The translations under genes were made by a program, and so were the position numbers. Below the pieces are notes generated by a model. It saw only the letters and a program-made list of their open reading frames with translations, was not told where the DNA came from and did not search any database. Source: Adineta steineri (Eukaryota; Rotifera; Eurotatoria; Adinetida; Adinetidae). Taken from it: a DNA stretch of 64,000 nt. The stretch is from the NCBI GenBank assembly GCA_905250115.1, contig CAJNOI010000095.1:126033-190032 (forward strand), given 5' to 3'. Shown piece by piece: positions 24,140 to 36,903 of the stretch. Each line of letters starts with the position of its first letter. The stretch's first letter is position 1.

Positions 24140-25619
24140 TTTTTCTGTAAGATTTTTCCAATTTATTTATCTCTTCGAAAAGAAATATATTAATACAATA
24201 TAAAATGTAATTCATTGATATCGTCTTTTTCTAGCATTTAATAATATATCAATAATAATCAACTGAGACAAAAATATATATGTTTTGTCATGTATACTGA
24301 GATCATATACAAATATGGAAATAAATATGCGTTGAATACTTTCCTCATGAAAATGACAAGTATGTCTATAAATTACATAATCGTACGCGTTTTTTTGTAT
24401 TTTTAAAATTTTTCTAATGTATATTTTACGAGTATGTAGACAAACAAAGAATAGGTTATTCTTACATCAGCAGAACGACAAAAATTTATATGACCTTAGT
24501 TGTCTGTAATTGTATGTTTGTTAAATACAGTGATGCATAAAAGACTTGATAGGTAACTATACGAATAAAGAAAAAGTATTCTTATGATACAAGGCACAAA
24601 GTAAAAAAAAAGGATGAATGGATGTGTGTTTGGTATTTTTACACTACTATTATACTCGCACGTATATTCACGTCTACCTGTACTCATACTAAAATTTTAG
24701 TTCTGTTTTTTTATTTGATTTAATACATCACCATCATCATGTTAGGCTCAAGTTCGTATGTAAACTCGAAATTTTTGAAAGTAATCAGACATAGAATTTG
24801 TATCAATGAAGAAATTTGGAGTGATCGATCAGACATCATGCATTGTTGCACACCGACACTCAAGATTTAACTGAAACGATATTCGTTGAGTGCATTAAGA
24901 CACCATACGGATATTAATATTTTAGTATTGATTTTGTAAAATAATTGATGATTATAAGTATCTTAGCATTTTTCAGCTCGGTATGCTGTAATAACAACAA
25001 AAAAACCACCGATCACTTATCGGTATGTGCGGTTTGTTTGATGCACTTGAAGTGGTTCTGTTCTTTGCCTTGAATGTAAAGTTTGCACGATGCCTTTGTC
25101 AAACTCGTACTTTATATAATGAAGAAGAAAAAAGAGTATTGGTACTTTTATAAGAAGGAGAAGAAATGCATATATTTGATTATGTATTTTTATTTTGAGT
25201 ATTACTAGACGAAATCATTCTCTGTTAAAAGCATTGAACAATCGACGCCAAGGTAAGAATTGGAAGTTTGTACGATACATCAATTTATATTTCAGTTTTC
25301 TATTAATGATTAGAAGAATACTTCTGATGGATGAAATTTCTATCTGTAGTATTTATCAGCTGTAAATTAATTACGCCATTCAATAGACAAGGACACAGTA
25401 TCTTTTGTTAGTAAAACGGTATTACTATACGAAAATATCACATAAAGAGTTCGTTCTTGAGGTTATTAATATACTGACATATTTAAAAAGTAATAAGTTG
25501 AGATTTGTCTTATTTTACTTCAAAAATACAAAAATCTTTTATTGCAAAAATTAATGTATAACTTTTTTATTAACATTGATGAAAAGTTATGATTAAATTA
25601 ATTTTAGCATTAAAGTGCA
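24140..25619. other. intergenic, nothing firm
   Basis: AT-rich with no recognised exon. The last 300 bases should include the promoter of the gene starting at 25620. Confidence 0.4.
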
Positions 25620-26974
25620 ATGAGGGCTTCACGCGAATTTGATATGAATGATCCTCACAATGGAAGAAATTTTCGTGACTTGGACGATATGCAACCAGCA
25701 CAGCCTATATTTTTATCGGTAGGATCAAGATCATCTAATCCAGAATATCAATATGAGGTACCAAAAAGTGATGCTAGACGGCAAACTTCTAAATCGTAAG
25801 TATTTTAAATTTCTTTTATTATTTATAGAAAATCTGTTTCGAACGAAAGTACTATACATTCGATCTAAAAACCTGACTACCGATATCGTTGAGTGCAATG
25901 CGTTTTTGAATCACAGTCTTTCAAATAAGCAACGTTTTTTTATAAAAGGTAAATGAATCTATGATAAAGAAATTACTTAGGTTTGTAGATAAGTTCATAT
26001 GTGATCAATTAGCTCGAATGAGAGCTCTGAGCTTACGAGTATCAAAATCAAATTTTTATATATCATCACGAGAGCAGCAATAGCCTGTTTATTGAAAGTT
26101 GTTTTAACTGATAAACACTAATGTCTTTTTTTAACATTATAGTGGACGTTCTGGTTTTTGCTCGAAAGCATGTATAATTGGACTTGGTATTGGTCTGCTA
26201 ATTGGTGCAGTGGCTGTGGTTGCTGCTGCAGTTCCGCTTGCACTGGTCTATAGACCTACATCACGTAAATAAACAAGTAGTAAAAGCGCTACTATAGCAT
26301 TAGTCAAAGAGAAGAGAGCGACTGAAAAATACATGTGTAAAATCAATCAAACTTGAAAAAGTCTAAAAGATCAAGATATCACACTTAGCATTAATAACTG
26401 TTGCATATCTATGGAATTCTGAGGAATAGTTAGCAATAACACAGGAGATTTTTGAGTCTTTTGACAATAATTTACAACTAGAAAGATTTCATGTATAACT
26501 ATATCGAGTGTAAATATTAGTAAAACTGTTTCTTTTTTTAAAATTATTTTCATAATAGGTACAGTTTCTTCTACACCTAATTGGATCGGTACATACCAAG
26601 CAGACGGTTCATGCATCACAACCCAATGTTGTTGTTTTACCAATCAGATTGTATTGTCTCAACCTAGTAGTTCTGTTCTGCAACTGGCAGGTAATGTTAC
26701 TGGTGTATGTACTAACGTTGCATCTACTATTACTCTAACACAAGCGTTGCCAAGTGGTTTTCAATTGTTTCTATCGTGGCTTGGAGAAAATATTCGTGTT
26801 CAATTGAGTCAAGATAGTTCTTTCATATCGTTAGTGAATCTGGGCGCTCCAACCTGTAGTGCTGGTGCATTAAGATCATCGTACGGTTTTAACATTATGG
26901 AAAGCACGAATATAAGTTTAGTTCTATTTCTCCTATATATTTCTATTAGTTTAAATGTGTATGATAGAATGTAA
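25620..26974 (+). CDS. single-pass membrane protein of unknown function
   Basis: Three exons, 25620-25795, 26143-26264 and 26559-26974, join in frame (phases 2 and 1) to give 237 residues; introns are 347 and 294 bp, long for this window. Residues 1-60 are polar and charged (starts MRASREFDMNDPHNG). Exon 2 encodes a Gly/Ala-rich TM helix (IIGLGIGLLIGAVAVVAAAV). Exon 3 encodes a Cys-containing ectodomain (NWIGTYQADGSCIT, CCCFTNQ) that ends in a second hydrophobic stretch, NISLVLFLLYISISLNVY. That terminal stretch could be a second TM or a GPI signal. The ectodomain, with alternating Ser/Thr/Val strands, looks beta-rich. No known family was recognised. The exon joins are supported by GT-AG signals and frame only. 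Confidence 0.6.
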
Positions 26975-27755
26975 ATAATCTTAATTTTTTCACATAAGAA
27001 TGTACATTGTCAAACGATTATAAAAACCAAACTTTTAGAACAATTCTTTATCAGATTGTTTTTGTGGATTTATCTATGCTACTCATTCAACTAATTTTTT
27101 AACTTTGGCAAATAAATGACTATGCTACTATCAAATTACTGAAAAAACTCAAGTAGATCTACTGTTAGTGTTATAACCCTTTACAGTATTTGTAGTTTAG
27201 TACTGTTGTTTATTTGTCAAAACAATTTTTTTATCAAAATGATCAGAGCTGATGACTTGAAATTTGAAACTTTTTGTGATTCTGTAATCCATTATCATCC
27301 TATAAAATATTATCACTACGAAAGAGTCAATATTATCTCAATAGCTGAATATTTTTTTTTATATCTATCCAGTGTTGCTTTAGTTATTTTTATTTCTTGT
27401 ACTTTTTTTGAATTTTGCTTAGAATTGTGTGAAAAATAAATTTGCTAAAAAATGATGTGGTGCAATTCGTTTCTTTGAATATATGAGAATCCATATAGTG
27501 CTTTTGTATATCTGTCTCATCAATTATGTGATTTAGGATAGTATATTTAAAAATTATTGAATAATTCTAGAGTGACAAAGACGGGCACATATTTAAGCGC
27601 CGAGTAGTTTTAAATGGAAACTAGGTAAAACATTCCAGTTTTGCTAAGTATTTTATACAGGGTATGGTAAGGTCTGGGTCTGGGTGTGATTGATGTGTAT
27701 ATGTTTTATACATACCCACACTCAATCCAATGTTTGTGTAATGTCAGTCTTTATA
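26975..27755. other. intergenic with one GTG-rich hairpin
   Basis: AT-rich; contains the hairpin at 27671-27724. The ORF at 27206-27439 (Phe/Ile-rich, no motif) is treated as chance. Confidence 0.4.
27671..27724. repeat. telomere-like GTGGG-type inverted repeat
   Basis: Left arm GGTCTGGGTCTGGGTGTG and right arm CATACCCACACTC are separated by about 20 bp. It lies about 30 bp after the 3' end of the GPCR 2 gene. Same family as the repeats at 16945, 30206, 40097 and others, but more degenerate. Confidence 0.55.
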
Positions 27756-28860
27756 CTATTGACGAAGTTGTGGAGCTGCAACTATTTTGGTAGGATCTTG
27801 AGTTTGTGGTTGGACAGAACGTAATCGAATGAATTTTTTTTTAAAAGAATCACGTATTTCAGGTAATCCAATGAGGCACATAAATGGGCAGAGTAGACAA
27901 ATCATGTATTGCAAGTAATTAAGAAAACCAGTTTCTATTTGAGATGAGAGAGGGCTTGAAACAATCAATGGAACAATAAAACAAATAACATTTGGAATCC
28001 AAATGATGACGTACATTATCGAAATCGATGCTAATTGAACGACCATTTTACGATTTCGTCGCCAGATTTCTCGTTGATGTACTCGCCGTTTTTGAATAAG
28101 AACACGAACAATAAGTAGTGTTGTTGCAATGACACCAATACTTACAGGACCAAAAACATTAGAAAGCCAATCAAACAAACCAAGAGTAAACTAAAAGATA
28201 AAATTAGAAGTGTTTTCCTTAATAGATTTCGTTTACATATTCAATATAAATATGCTAAATGTTCACTATCAAAGTCAATATCACAGAACTAACCTGATAT
28301 TCATAACATCCACCTCCACAAACAAATTGTGTATAATCGAAAGTCGCTTCACATGGATAAATAACAACCAATCCGAAATACAACAAAAGTGGATAAATCA
28401 AAAAGATAACTAATGGAGTATAGTGAAAGAAAATGAGATGTTGCTGAAAAAATACTCGGTGAAAAATCAAGAAATAACGTTGAATACATCCATAAGCCAT
28501 GTACATTAAACCAATAACAATGACTGAATAATTGTATACAATCCAAAATTGACAGAATAATGGTGATTGAATAACAACATAACCTGTATGTAATACAGTC
28601 AATGTAAACGGTAATTCTGTGGTGACCTTTAAACAAAAAGAAATATTAGATTTTAGTAAATGTTAAATGTACAGATGAGTTACTTCAATAAAATTGATGA
28701 ATAATAAAGCAAGAATAATATGATTGTTTATTCGTTTAAGTAGTTCTCGATATTGAAGAAATTGAGAGAAGATAAATAAATAACACATAATCGAAGGAAT
28801 CATCATACTCAATAAAATTCCAAATATAATCAAATGAATCAATGGTGTGTCGAATTCCAT
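27756..28860 (-). CDS. rhodopsin-like G-protein-coupled receptor 2
   Basis: Three exons, 28860-28684, 28626-28294 and 28190-27756 (introns 57 and 103 bp, both phase 0), give 314 residues. Seven hydrophobic segments are seen: TM1 LIHLIIFGILLSMMIPSIMC, TM3 ending GCIQRYFLIFH, TM5 VFGPVSIGVIATTLLIVRV, TM6 VVQLASISIMYVIIWIPNVI, TM7 YLQYMICLLCPFMCLIGL. The DRY motif is QRY (about 108-110), and NPxxY is replaced by CPFMCLIGLPEIR, so G-protein coupling cannot be assumed. The cluster VCGGGCYEYQ in the second extracellular loop, just before the second splice, supplies Cys for the TM3 disulfide. This is a divergent class A receptor; bdelloids have many of this 310-residue kind. The C-terminal tail is short and Gln-rich. 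Confidence 0.8.
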
Positions 28861-30205
28861 TTACTTCAAATGGCATAAAATTTTACTTATACTTAGAAAT
28901 AGAAAAAGAAAATATGGTTAACAATATCATCATTATCATTAGAGTTTTATAATAATCCTCACATGTCAATCAAGGCATTATACAGAAATGATTTGTCATA
29001 TTAACACTGTCATTTTTCATATTAAAACTAACGTCTAAAGTTCATTGAAGTATTCTCTTAAAAGTACAACCGGTGTGAATACGATACATGTGATGTTTTA
29101 AAAAATTTCTATTGAAATGATAGAATTATTAATTTAATGATTCATAGAAGATGACTTTGAAATAATTTGAAATTCTATCAATCTTTTTGAATATATTCTG
29201 AAAATAAATTACAAAAGATTATTACATATGGGTAGGTTACCATGATCAGATACGTTTCTAAAGCTTAATTCTTCTTAAGATTATTTAGGAAATCTATTTC
29301 GGTAGTTTACTTAACGTTGAAAAAACACGTTGATTCAATAGAATATATTAATGATCAATAGATTTATTTAATTATGCAACTATTTATAGTATCTCGAGAA
29401 GTGAAGAAATTTTTTTCCATTGTTCATTTGCATACTTTCACAGTAGAGTAACGGAATCTGAAATGTAAGGATCGTGACATTTATTGTTGAAAAACATGTT
29501 GAATAAATATCATTCATTCAATTATTGAAATGACATTTTTTACGTCTGGAATTTATGAAAAAAAATGCATAAAATAATTAAGTAAACAAAATTTTTAAGC
29601 TTATTTTTTCCGAAGATGGTTTAGTGTCACTCAAGAAATTAATTAGATTTCTGTATTAACAGAAAAACTTTGACATGTTCAAGTTGATTAAATCAATTAT
29701 TTTAGATGTTTATTTCGCAATAAAAAAATAAAACAGCCTGTAATAATTCTAATTTGTGTACAAAGTATTGGAGAAGATATCTGGAATATGTCAGCTGGTT
29801 CGAAAATAATATTATAAACTGCATTTTCATTTCTTGAGGGTTCAGGTGTGTGAATATACATATATCTTTCTAATCTTTACATCCGAACGAACGTTATTAA
29901 CCATAGTAATTCCAGCCTATTTTAAACGTGATACTCACAATATATCTCTTCATAGAGTAATTTCTTAACTCCTGCATCAAGGTCCCGCAGGGGATGAGGG
30001 GAGAGGACAAGTAGTCCCTACACTAGTTGAAAATTTTATATTTTTCGATCGCAAGTTTAAAAAATTCTCAAAATGATCTTCTTTTTATTTTTATAACAGT
30101 TAGTACAACAAATGAGTATTACAGAATGTTCATTACAAATAAATTCAGAACAACGATAACATTGAATTGAAGTTGTTTTGTTTTTAGAAGTTTTATAAAT
30201 CGAAG

Positions 30206-30275
30206 AGTGGGTGTGGGTGAGGATGTGAACATTTTATTTAACTCACATTTACACACTCACCCACACCCACACCCT
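30206..30275. repeat. telomere-like GTGGG inverted repeat (hairpin)
   Basis: Left arm GAGTGGGTGTGGGTGAGGATG and right arm CACTCACCCACACCCACACC pair with a loop of about 30 bp. The arms contain TGTGGG units. It is followed 90 bp later by a second member of the family. Confidence 0.7.
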
Positions 30276-30365
30276 TATTTAATTTCATCAATATGATTTT
30301 GAATTTTATAAGATTCGAACAGCTTACAGAATTCGACTAATACAATTTCTAGCATATGTGATCTT

Positions 30366-30426
30366 GAGAATGGGTGTGTAAATGAGAGTTAAATATAATG
30401 TTCACAACCACACCCACACCCTCAAG
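30366..30426. repeat. telomere-like GTGGG inverted repeat (hairpin)
   Basis: Left arm GAGAATGGGTGTGTAAATGAG and right arm CACAACCACACCCACACCCT, ending CTCAAG. The CTCAAG end recurs after the right arm of the copies at 37331, 44442 and 51360. Confidence 0.65.
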
Positions 30427-30744
30427 TAAACCATATTTCTGCTGACATATTTCGATTTGAATCTTTTAAGTTCATTGTATTTGTTTTTTGAATCAATGTT
30501 ATACTTTTTCTTGTAATTTAACTATTTTTTTCTGTGTCTGAGAAATATTTTGCTATCGAAAGCTAAGTCTCTCGATAAGATAAAAAATGAAACAAAAAAT
30601 TATAATTCCTGACGTGATAGTTATAGTCATTAAGAAGGTATTGATTCATACTGTCGATTTCATAAAACGAACCGATAGAAAAATTACTAAAGTGCATCAA
30701 TGTACTTTTTCATATGCCCTACATACATGCGTTCGTTACACTTC

Positions 30745-31910
30745 AGATTGCAACAATTATTCTTCTTACTCAAAATAGATGTCCGTAAGAAAAGTGAGTT
30801 AATAGCAGAACATAAATAACACATACGTACAACAGTGGAACAGAACGAAAGAGAAAAATATAACAAAAAAAGGAAAAGTACGTCACTATGCAGCAATTGC
30901 TTTACTTACCAAATTTGTTTGCATCTTTCTTCATTCAACATTTTGATTGCAACACATTTTTCGGCGTTGTCAATGTATATCGACATCGCGATAGTTTATA
31001 GACCTTGAAGAATTACGTTGGATTAAATATAAAAAAAATTCATTTAGCCTCAGTCTTAATCAATTTTCAATTCATATATTTGAAAAATATGCATGGTTTC
31101 AATTAAATACATTAAACACAGTTGCTTCTTTCTAAATTAATAAAATAACTAAGAGAGGAATTTACATGTATCTAGGACATCGCTTTTTGAGAGACTTCTC
31201 ACCATTAAAGAGCCACACTACTGTAAAACGTTTTCTTAGAGGAGCAAGAAGACTTTAGAATCAATAATTTAAAGAATCTAGTCAGGAAAATTTCAAAAGA
31301 TACCTCATGTTGTGCCAAATCTTAGAATTTTCTTTCTAAAATTTTCAGAGTATTATGGTAAACTCGAAAAAACTAAGTTTAACTTATTTTTCCTCTCTAT
31401 CTCTCTGTTTGAAGGCTCAATAAAGCATTTTCTGTTGATAACATCTTACAAATAGTTCATGTTTTGCACGTCACTACATTCATATGTGCGTCAAAAATTT
31501 ATATCAAACTACGCCCATAGTATCCTGTCGTTTCACGAGATTAAAACAATACAAAAATAATTGATTCAAAATTATTTGCATGTTGGTTACCATTTAAATT
31601 ACATTCCTCTTTACTCACGTGAAATCAGGGAGACACAGTTGATAAAATAAACAATCATTCAATGTTCTCTGTTCCTTGATTTTTCTTCCATTAGTGTTGA
31701 AAAATAATCCATTAAAATTTTGTCTTTATTTTTCGTCTCAAAAGCAAACATTCCATGGTTAGGTGTGAATGCACTTTTCTCATGAACTCTAAAGGACAAA
31801 CACACACACGTATAAAAGTAGGAGAAAAAAAGTACATTCTATACTCATTTTAGAAACACAAACGTTTATCTCATTATACAAAGAAGAAACAACAGGTGAA
31901 TACTAATAAT
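30745..31910 (+). promoter_or_regulatory. upstream region duplicated at 97-1265 (inverted)
   Basis: Non-coding sequence directly upstream of the ATG at 31911, matching the minus-strand upstream region of the left-edge gene along its whole length. Shared blocks are CGTCACTACATTCAT-type, TTGGTTACCATTTAAA, GACAAACACACACACGTATA and TATACAAAGAAGAAACAAC. The last block lies 20-30 bp before the start codon and probably belongs to the 5' UTR. Confidence 0.6.
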
Positions 31911-34492
31911 ATGAAGCGCGTTTTGCGTTTTGCTTTGGTATTTTTGTCAATATTGGGTATGGTGCTTGATGGGGCACATTTTCGTGGTGGTATTATTTCA
32001 TGGTAAGTATACTTAATTAACGTTTGTTCTTTCATTCGATCTAGCATATTTTACTTTTTACATTCTTCTTCATCTTAGGCGTCCGTTAAACAATACAGTA
32101 ACAGGCAGTACTGCGCAAATTCAAATACATCAAAGGTATTTTTGGAATCGAGAATGGAGCAGTTTTCCTACCCCTTATTGCACGGAAGCGAATGTTGCTG
32201 CTCAAACAGTTATTAATGTCGGTTCTTATATGACCTGTTTAGCAAACTGCTCAGGTACTTCCTATACTCAACTTTCAACCAATATGATAACTACAGATTG
32301 CGATTCAAATCCGATTATTGAGTCATGGGCTGGCGAACACTACGATGTTGAAATATTGCCTCTGACAACATCAATTACAATTGGTTTTCAATCAAGTGCA
32401 TGGTTTGCTTCACTCTATATTGGTGCTAATGATCCCTGGTCTATTGTCAATCGATTGAATTGTGCTCCGAGACCTGATGGTTTACTTAATTCCAGTCCTG
32501 TTACAACTACATTACCAGTAGTATTTTATCCAAGAAATACACGAGTAACTCATGTTGTACAAATGGCAGATAATGATGCTACTGATTATTTGGTATGTCG
32601 TTGGTCCAACTCGGCTTCTGGAACCAATTACAATCGTGTTGATGAATGTTCAGGTGTCTGCAGTGGACTACCCCCTGGAACTATACTCACCGGAGTCAAT
32701 TGTACGTTGAGTTTCACTCTACCAACTGCTAATCTCTATTATGGTTGTGCACTGCAAATCGAAGATTTTTTTAGCTCTAGTTACGCGAATCCAATGAGCT
32801 CAGTTCCGATACAATTCTTATTTTATTGCTATACAGCTGCAGCTGGTGCATGTGCAACTGCTCCTTCAATTATTGGTGTTCGTCCAAATAGAGGTATGAG
32901 TATATATTCTAATTTAAATTAAATTCTAACATTTATTTAATTCTCTCTAGCTTGCATTGGTGTTCCAGTTGGTAAGTACAGTGAATGAATGCCTTTTCTT
33001 CTCTTATATTTAAAATCAATATTTTAGGTGTTCAGCTCAATGAAACCATAGAGATACAAACATACTGTCCTGGTCAAACAATCGTTGATCTTGTCACTAG
33101 TTCACCTACTGGAATGACACATAGTGCTATTAGCAATCCAAGTCCTAGTAAGTAGTGGATAGTAGTTCGTTAGAATGTGTAAATTTTTCAATTTCAAATG
33201 TAATATCTTAGATTTATGGATAATGACATTAACATGGACACCCATAGCATCACAAGACGGTCCTCAAGGTTTTTGTGCTGGTGCAATTGACAATAGTAGT
33301 TTACAATCAGCTCCATGGTGTATCACATATCTAGTTGGCTATGACTCACCGAATTTAATTCGTCCCACATTGGTACAAGGATCAGCAAGTCCAATAGGTA
33401 CTGTCTTTTCAAACCAGACACTCTTCTCCATACAAGGTAGGTAATTGTTTTCCGCATGTAGTCTACCTTTATTATTAACTTAATCTGATATTTTTCATTG
33501 TCTACTTTAATTACACAGCAACAAGTGCAGTTGGTCGTCCTTCTCTCAATGGAACAAACATCTGTTTTCACTTGGACACTACAAATGCATCAGTTCTATG
33601 TTATGATGCTGGATATTCTCCAAATGTTATTTATACTGGATATACAATTGTAATTGTTACAACTATAACATGGACACCTGGTCAATCATATTATGTAACA
33701 ATGGATAATGGATTTGCTAGTGGAAGTGTCTTTTGTCGTAAGTGTTTTGTATTTTTTTGTTTTCTTGAAAGTGAAAGATCAAACACTTTATCGTGATTGA
33801 TGTAAATCTACAGATGCTGAATCATTAGCCATTACTGATAAAACGTTTTGGCGATTCGATATCTGGGATCCAGCACTTTCGAGTACAACTACAACAACCA
33901 CTACTCCACCAACAACTCATACAGTTACAAGCCTAGGAACAACTACTACTTCCATCAATACTGCAGTAAGCTTATTTAAATTGTCATTTTTTATTCTTTA
34001 TATTATACTTTTTCATAGTGTACAACAAGTGGAATAGTAGTAACTAGTACGAATGCTTCTACAACTACAACAACTATCACTACTACACCCCCAACTACAG
34101 CTGGTAAGAAATGACATTTTCAATAAAATATATTCTTTTGATCGAGTACTTTATAATTCACTAATTTGTATTCTAGCTCCAACAACAGCAGGCCCGACTA
34201 CCACAGGCGCAACAACTGAATCAACTATTCCTGTTTTTTATCCACTAGATTTCGTAAGTTGTTATTCAATTATGATTGATATCCTAGACATAAGTTTACA
34301 TATTTATATTAGGAAAATGCATGTAAACAACCAGTTGCAATTATGTCAGCTGTTATGATGGTTGCTTTTATGCCTGTACAAACTCTGGTAATGTATGCTG
34401 CTTTTACAAAGTTCACGAATATGTTCAAACCATCAAACACCGCTGCAAAAGCAAGACATCAACAACGAATGAAAAATATTCTTCGACGTTAA
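31911..34492 (+). CDS. type I membrane protein with large ectodomain and Thr-rich stalk
   Basis: Ten exons join in frame: 31911-32002, 32079-32893, 32951-32971 (a 21-nt micro-exon), 33028-33147, 33212-33436, 33519-33737, 33814-33965, 34019-34103, 34177-34253 and 34313-34492. A signal peptide (about 1-21) is followed by a mature start at AHFRGGIISWRP. The ectodomain is rich in Cys and N-glycosylation sites (NNT, NCS, NSS, NGT, NAS). A long Thr/Pro stalk (STTTTTTTPPTTHTVTS and similar) leads to a TM segment near AIMSAVMMVAFMPVQTLVM and a short basic tail ending MKNILRR. The HFRGG..W start recurs in secreted proteins of bdelloids and other invertebrates as far as I recall, but no function is known. 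The stalk and glycosylation suggest a surface mucin-like or adhesive/receptor role. The paralogue's first exon is at 5-96. Confidence 0.8.
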
Positions 34493-35918
34493 AGACAGTT
34501 TTCTTTTGTCTGGAACATTTGAGATTTTTTTTGTATATTGTTTTATTTTATTTCATAATTATGCTGTTAATTAAGTGTGAAACTAATCTTTTTTTTGTTC
34601 CCAACTAACATTTTTCTCTATTTCTCCCCAAAACTATTGGTTTGAGTGTTTTGTATTTGAATATTGACATTATACTAATATTTTGCTTTTAATAAAATAT
34701 ATATATGAATTAAAAGACAAAGACTTGTAACTAAATCGTAGGATGGTATATAATAAGAGCAATATCTGTAATAGAATCGTTCATATCGCTGGACCATAGA
34801 AAACAATGCTTTTGAGAATGATGTGAATAGAACAATCTTGCTAGAATTATCTATCAGATGTTGTGAATCCATTGAAACTCTGAATATAATTTGAGAGTAT
34901 GAGTATATGTGGATTGTTGAAACTGTATAATTTATTTTCATTAGACCCACACCCATCCTGCTTATTTACATATTCAGAACTATGGTATCGAATTCATTTG
35001 TATTTGTTTGTATTTAGTGCGTCAAATATTGGAAGATTCGCATTGATTTCATAGTTGTTCTGTTTGTTTAATTTGTATAGAATGAAAACATACAACAACA
35101 AGACATTTGCTATCCATGCGTCTTTCGTTTTATTGTGTGAATGAGAATGAAAATATTGTTATGAAGACCAAAATAATTTAAGTTGCACAATAAAATAGAA
35201 ATAAAGAAAAGAAAATATATCCCATGATTCTATTTTACAGTACTTTATTTACCTTACGTTTTCACCAACGGTGAGGGTAGCTATACCAAACGTAAAACAG
35301 CTCGATCCATCTTCTCACGAAAAGACAAATATATTCAGTTAGACATAAGTCTTGCTTTTCAAGAATCAATCGTAAGTCGAGAAAGAGTTCTTTTTTCGAG
35401 ATATCCTTGCAAATAATCAACGAAAAGAATGTGAAGTTTTAATTTTGTTGACAATGAAATCACTCATAAAAGATCTGCATCTAGATATCTTTAATGCCGT
35501 AAAATTTCTCTTTTTATTCAACAAATTTTAAAAAAAGCAAGTTATTCATAATCCGAATACTAAGTTCTATCGATTTATAAATGTGATAACTAAAATAAAG
35601 AAAAAATTGGCTTGTCATGAAGTATAGAATAAAGTTGTGGAAAACGGTCAGAATTTATCAGGCTATTATAATGAAAATTAGTTTTTGTCTAACGTGAAGT
35701 CATATAATTATGTTGGTGAATGTATCGAAATTAAAGACATTTTTTTTCACTGATTTTAAACGTCTACCTATTGATTTATTGTACTCATTTTAAACAAGTT
35801 TTTTTTGTCATGAACCTTTAGATTATGATAGATCTTGACCTTTACTCGTTTTCTGATCAAAAGATTATATTTTTCTTGAATTATGTATAAATGTCGATAT
35901 TAAGGACATTTCGTATAC
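34493..35918. other. intergenic, nothing firm
   Basis: AT-rich. A lone ACCCACACCCAT arm at 34945-34957 looks like half of a GTGGG hairpin. The ORF at 34675-34956 has no recognised motif. No gene called. Confidence 0.4.
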
Positions 35919-36903
35919 CTAGCCATCCAAATATATATAATGCTTTTTTTTCTTAACATTGAACTTCACATTTCGTATTCTAAATCGATAAGCAGGACTC
36001 AGAAGTTGTTCTTCTTCATCGTAATCAGAATATGGTGATATATCATTACCGTTGGCACTCTTGCAGATAGATGGAGTAATGATAAATAAAGTATTTCCAA
36101 AACTTTCAGCTTTAGTACGATTTCGGCTGCATGAGGTAAAAGCTTGAAAACTGCGGTGTGAATTGTTGCTGGTTGCAACCTCCTTAAATTTGCCTCACGA
36201 TAAATGGTTCCCATAAACGAGCCTACTAGACGTTCGAACTGAATTGTATTCATATCTAGAAGAACAGCAAATGGACTCAACGTCGATATTTATTGCCGCC
36301 AAATATGTCGTTGTTGCTTATCGTCAACAAGTCTCATAGCTTCATTTAGTTTCTTGTATAAAAACTTTCCATTGAGTACAGACGAGCACAACAGCGCCAG
36401 ATTTCTTCAACAGAACCGTTTTTCACTTTGAATAATTCATTAGTCATCCATTGAGCTTCACGCTGTCTTCCTAACTTCTTACCTTCTTGAGCTATGCCTT
36501 CAGCAGCTGTCTCGACAATATTCTTAAAAGACATGTTACTTAACTGTTGTTTAGTTGCAACGAGAAAAATTGAATCAGTAGAGGCATGACAAAATGGCAT
36601 ATCCGGATGTATAGGATTACGTATAAATCGATCTTCTCTTAGTATTTTGTCTCTTGTGGTCTTTACTTCACGTTTCACAGGTACTGATTGCGGATTATTG
36701 TTGTTGTCACTGGAGATTTGCACCTGATGGACAAAATCAATTTGAACTGTGTCCAAAATGACTTGATCTTGTTTAACTTGAAAAGCTTCTTCAATCAAAA
36801 TGTTCTCAACATCGGAATATCTGTACCATTTAGGTGGCTCATCTCTTGTCTGCCAGAACCATTCAATGCGTGCAGGAAACTGCATCACAGTTGCTTCTGC
36901 CAT
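35919..36903 (-). pseudogene. WWE domain plus ADP-ribosyltransferase (ART) pseudogene
   Basis: The 5' part starts at the ATG at 36903 (MAEATVMQF) and reads a clear WWE domain: IEWFWQTRDEPPKWYRYSDV, then VDTVQIDFVHQVQI-type strands. A helical linker follows (ETAAEGIAQEGKKLGRQREA) as in bdelloid WWE-ART proteins. A 1-nt shift in an A/T run near 36358-36365 breaks the frame; a stop lies near 36290 in the shifted frame, and a small deletion near 36180 shifts it again. Beyond these breaks are the remains of an ART fold: IYREANL (usual IYRGANL), SFQAFTSCSRNR and DYDEEEQLL, matching the R-S-E motif order of arginine-specific ARTs. WWE domains bind poly-ADP-ribose. The intact family modifies proteins with ADP-ribose; this copy cannot make a full protein. 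Confidence 0.75.

Larger units (their letters stand above)
28861..30744. other. intergenic with two GTGGG hairpins near its right end
   Basis: AT-rich. Hairpins at 30206-30275 and 30366-30426 are listed separately. At 29977-30030 there is a short less AT-rich patch (CAAGGTCCCGCAGGGGATG) of unknown nature. No gene recognised. Confidence 0.4.

Noticed and set aside
30587..30896. Short frames on both strands
   Set aside because: They fall in spacer and in the duplicated upstream region, with no conserved protein signal.
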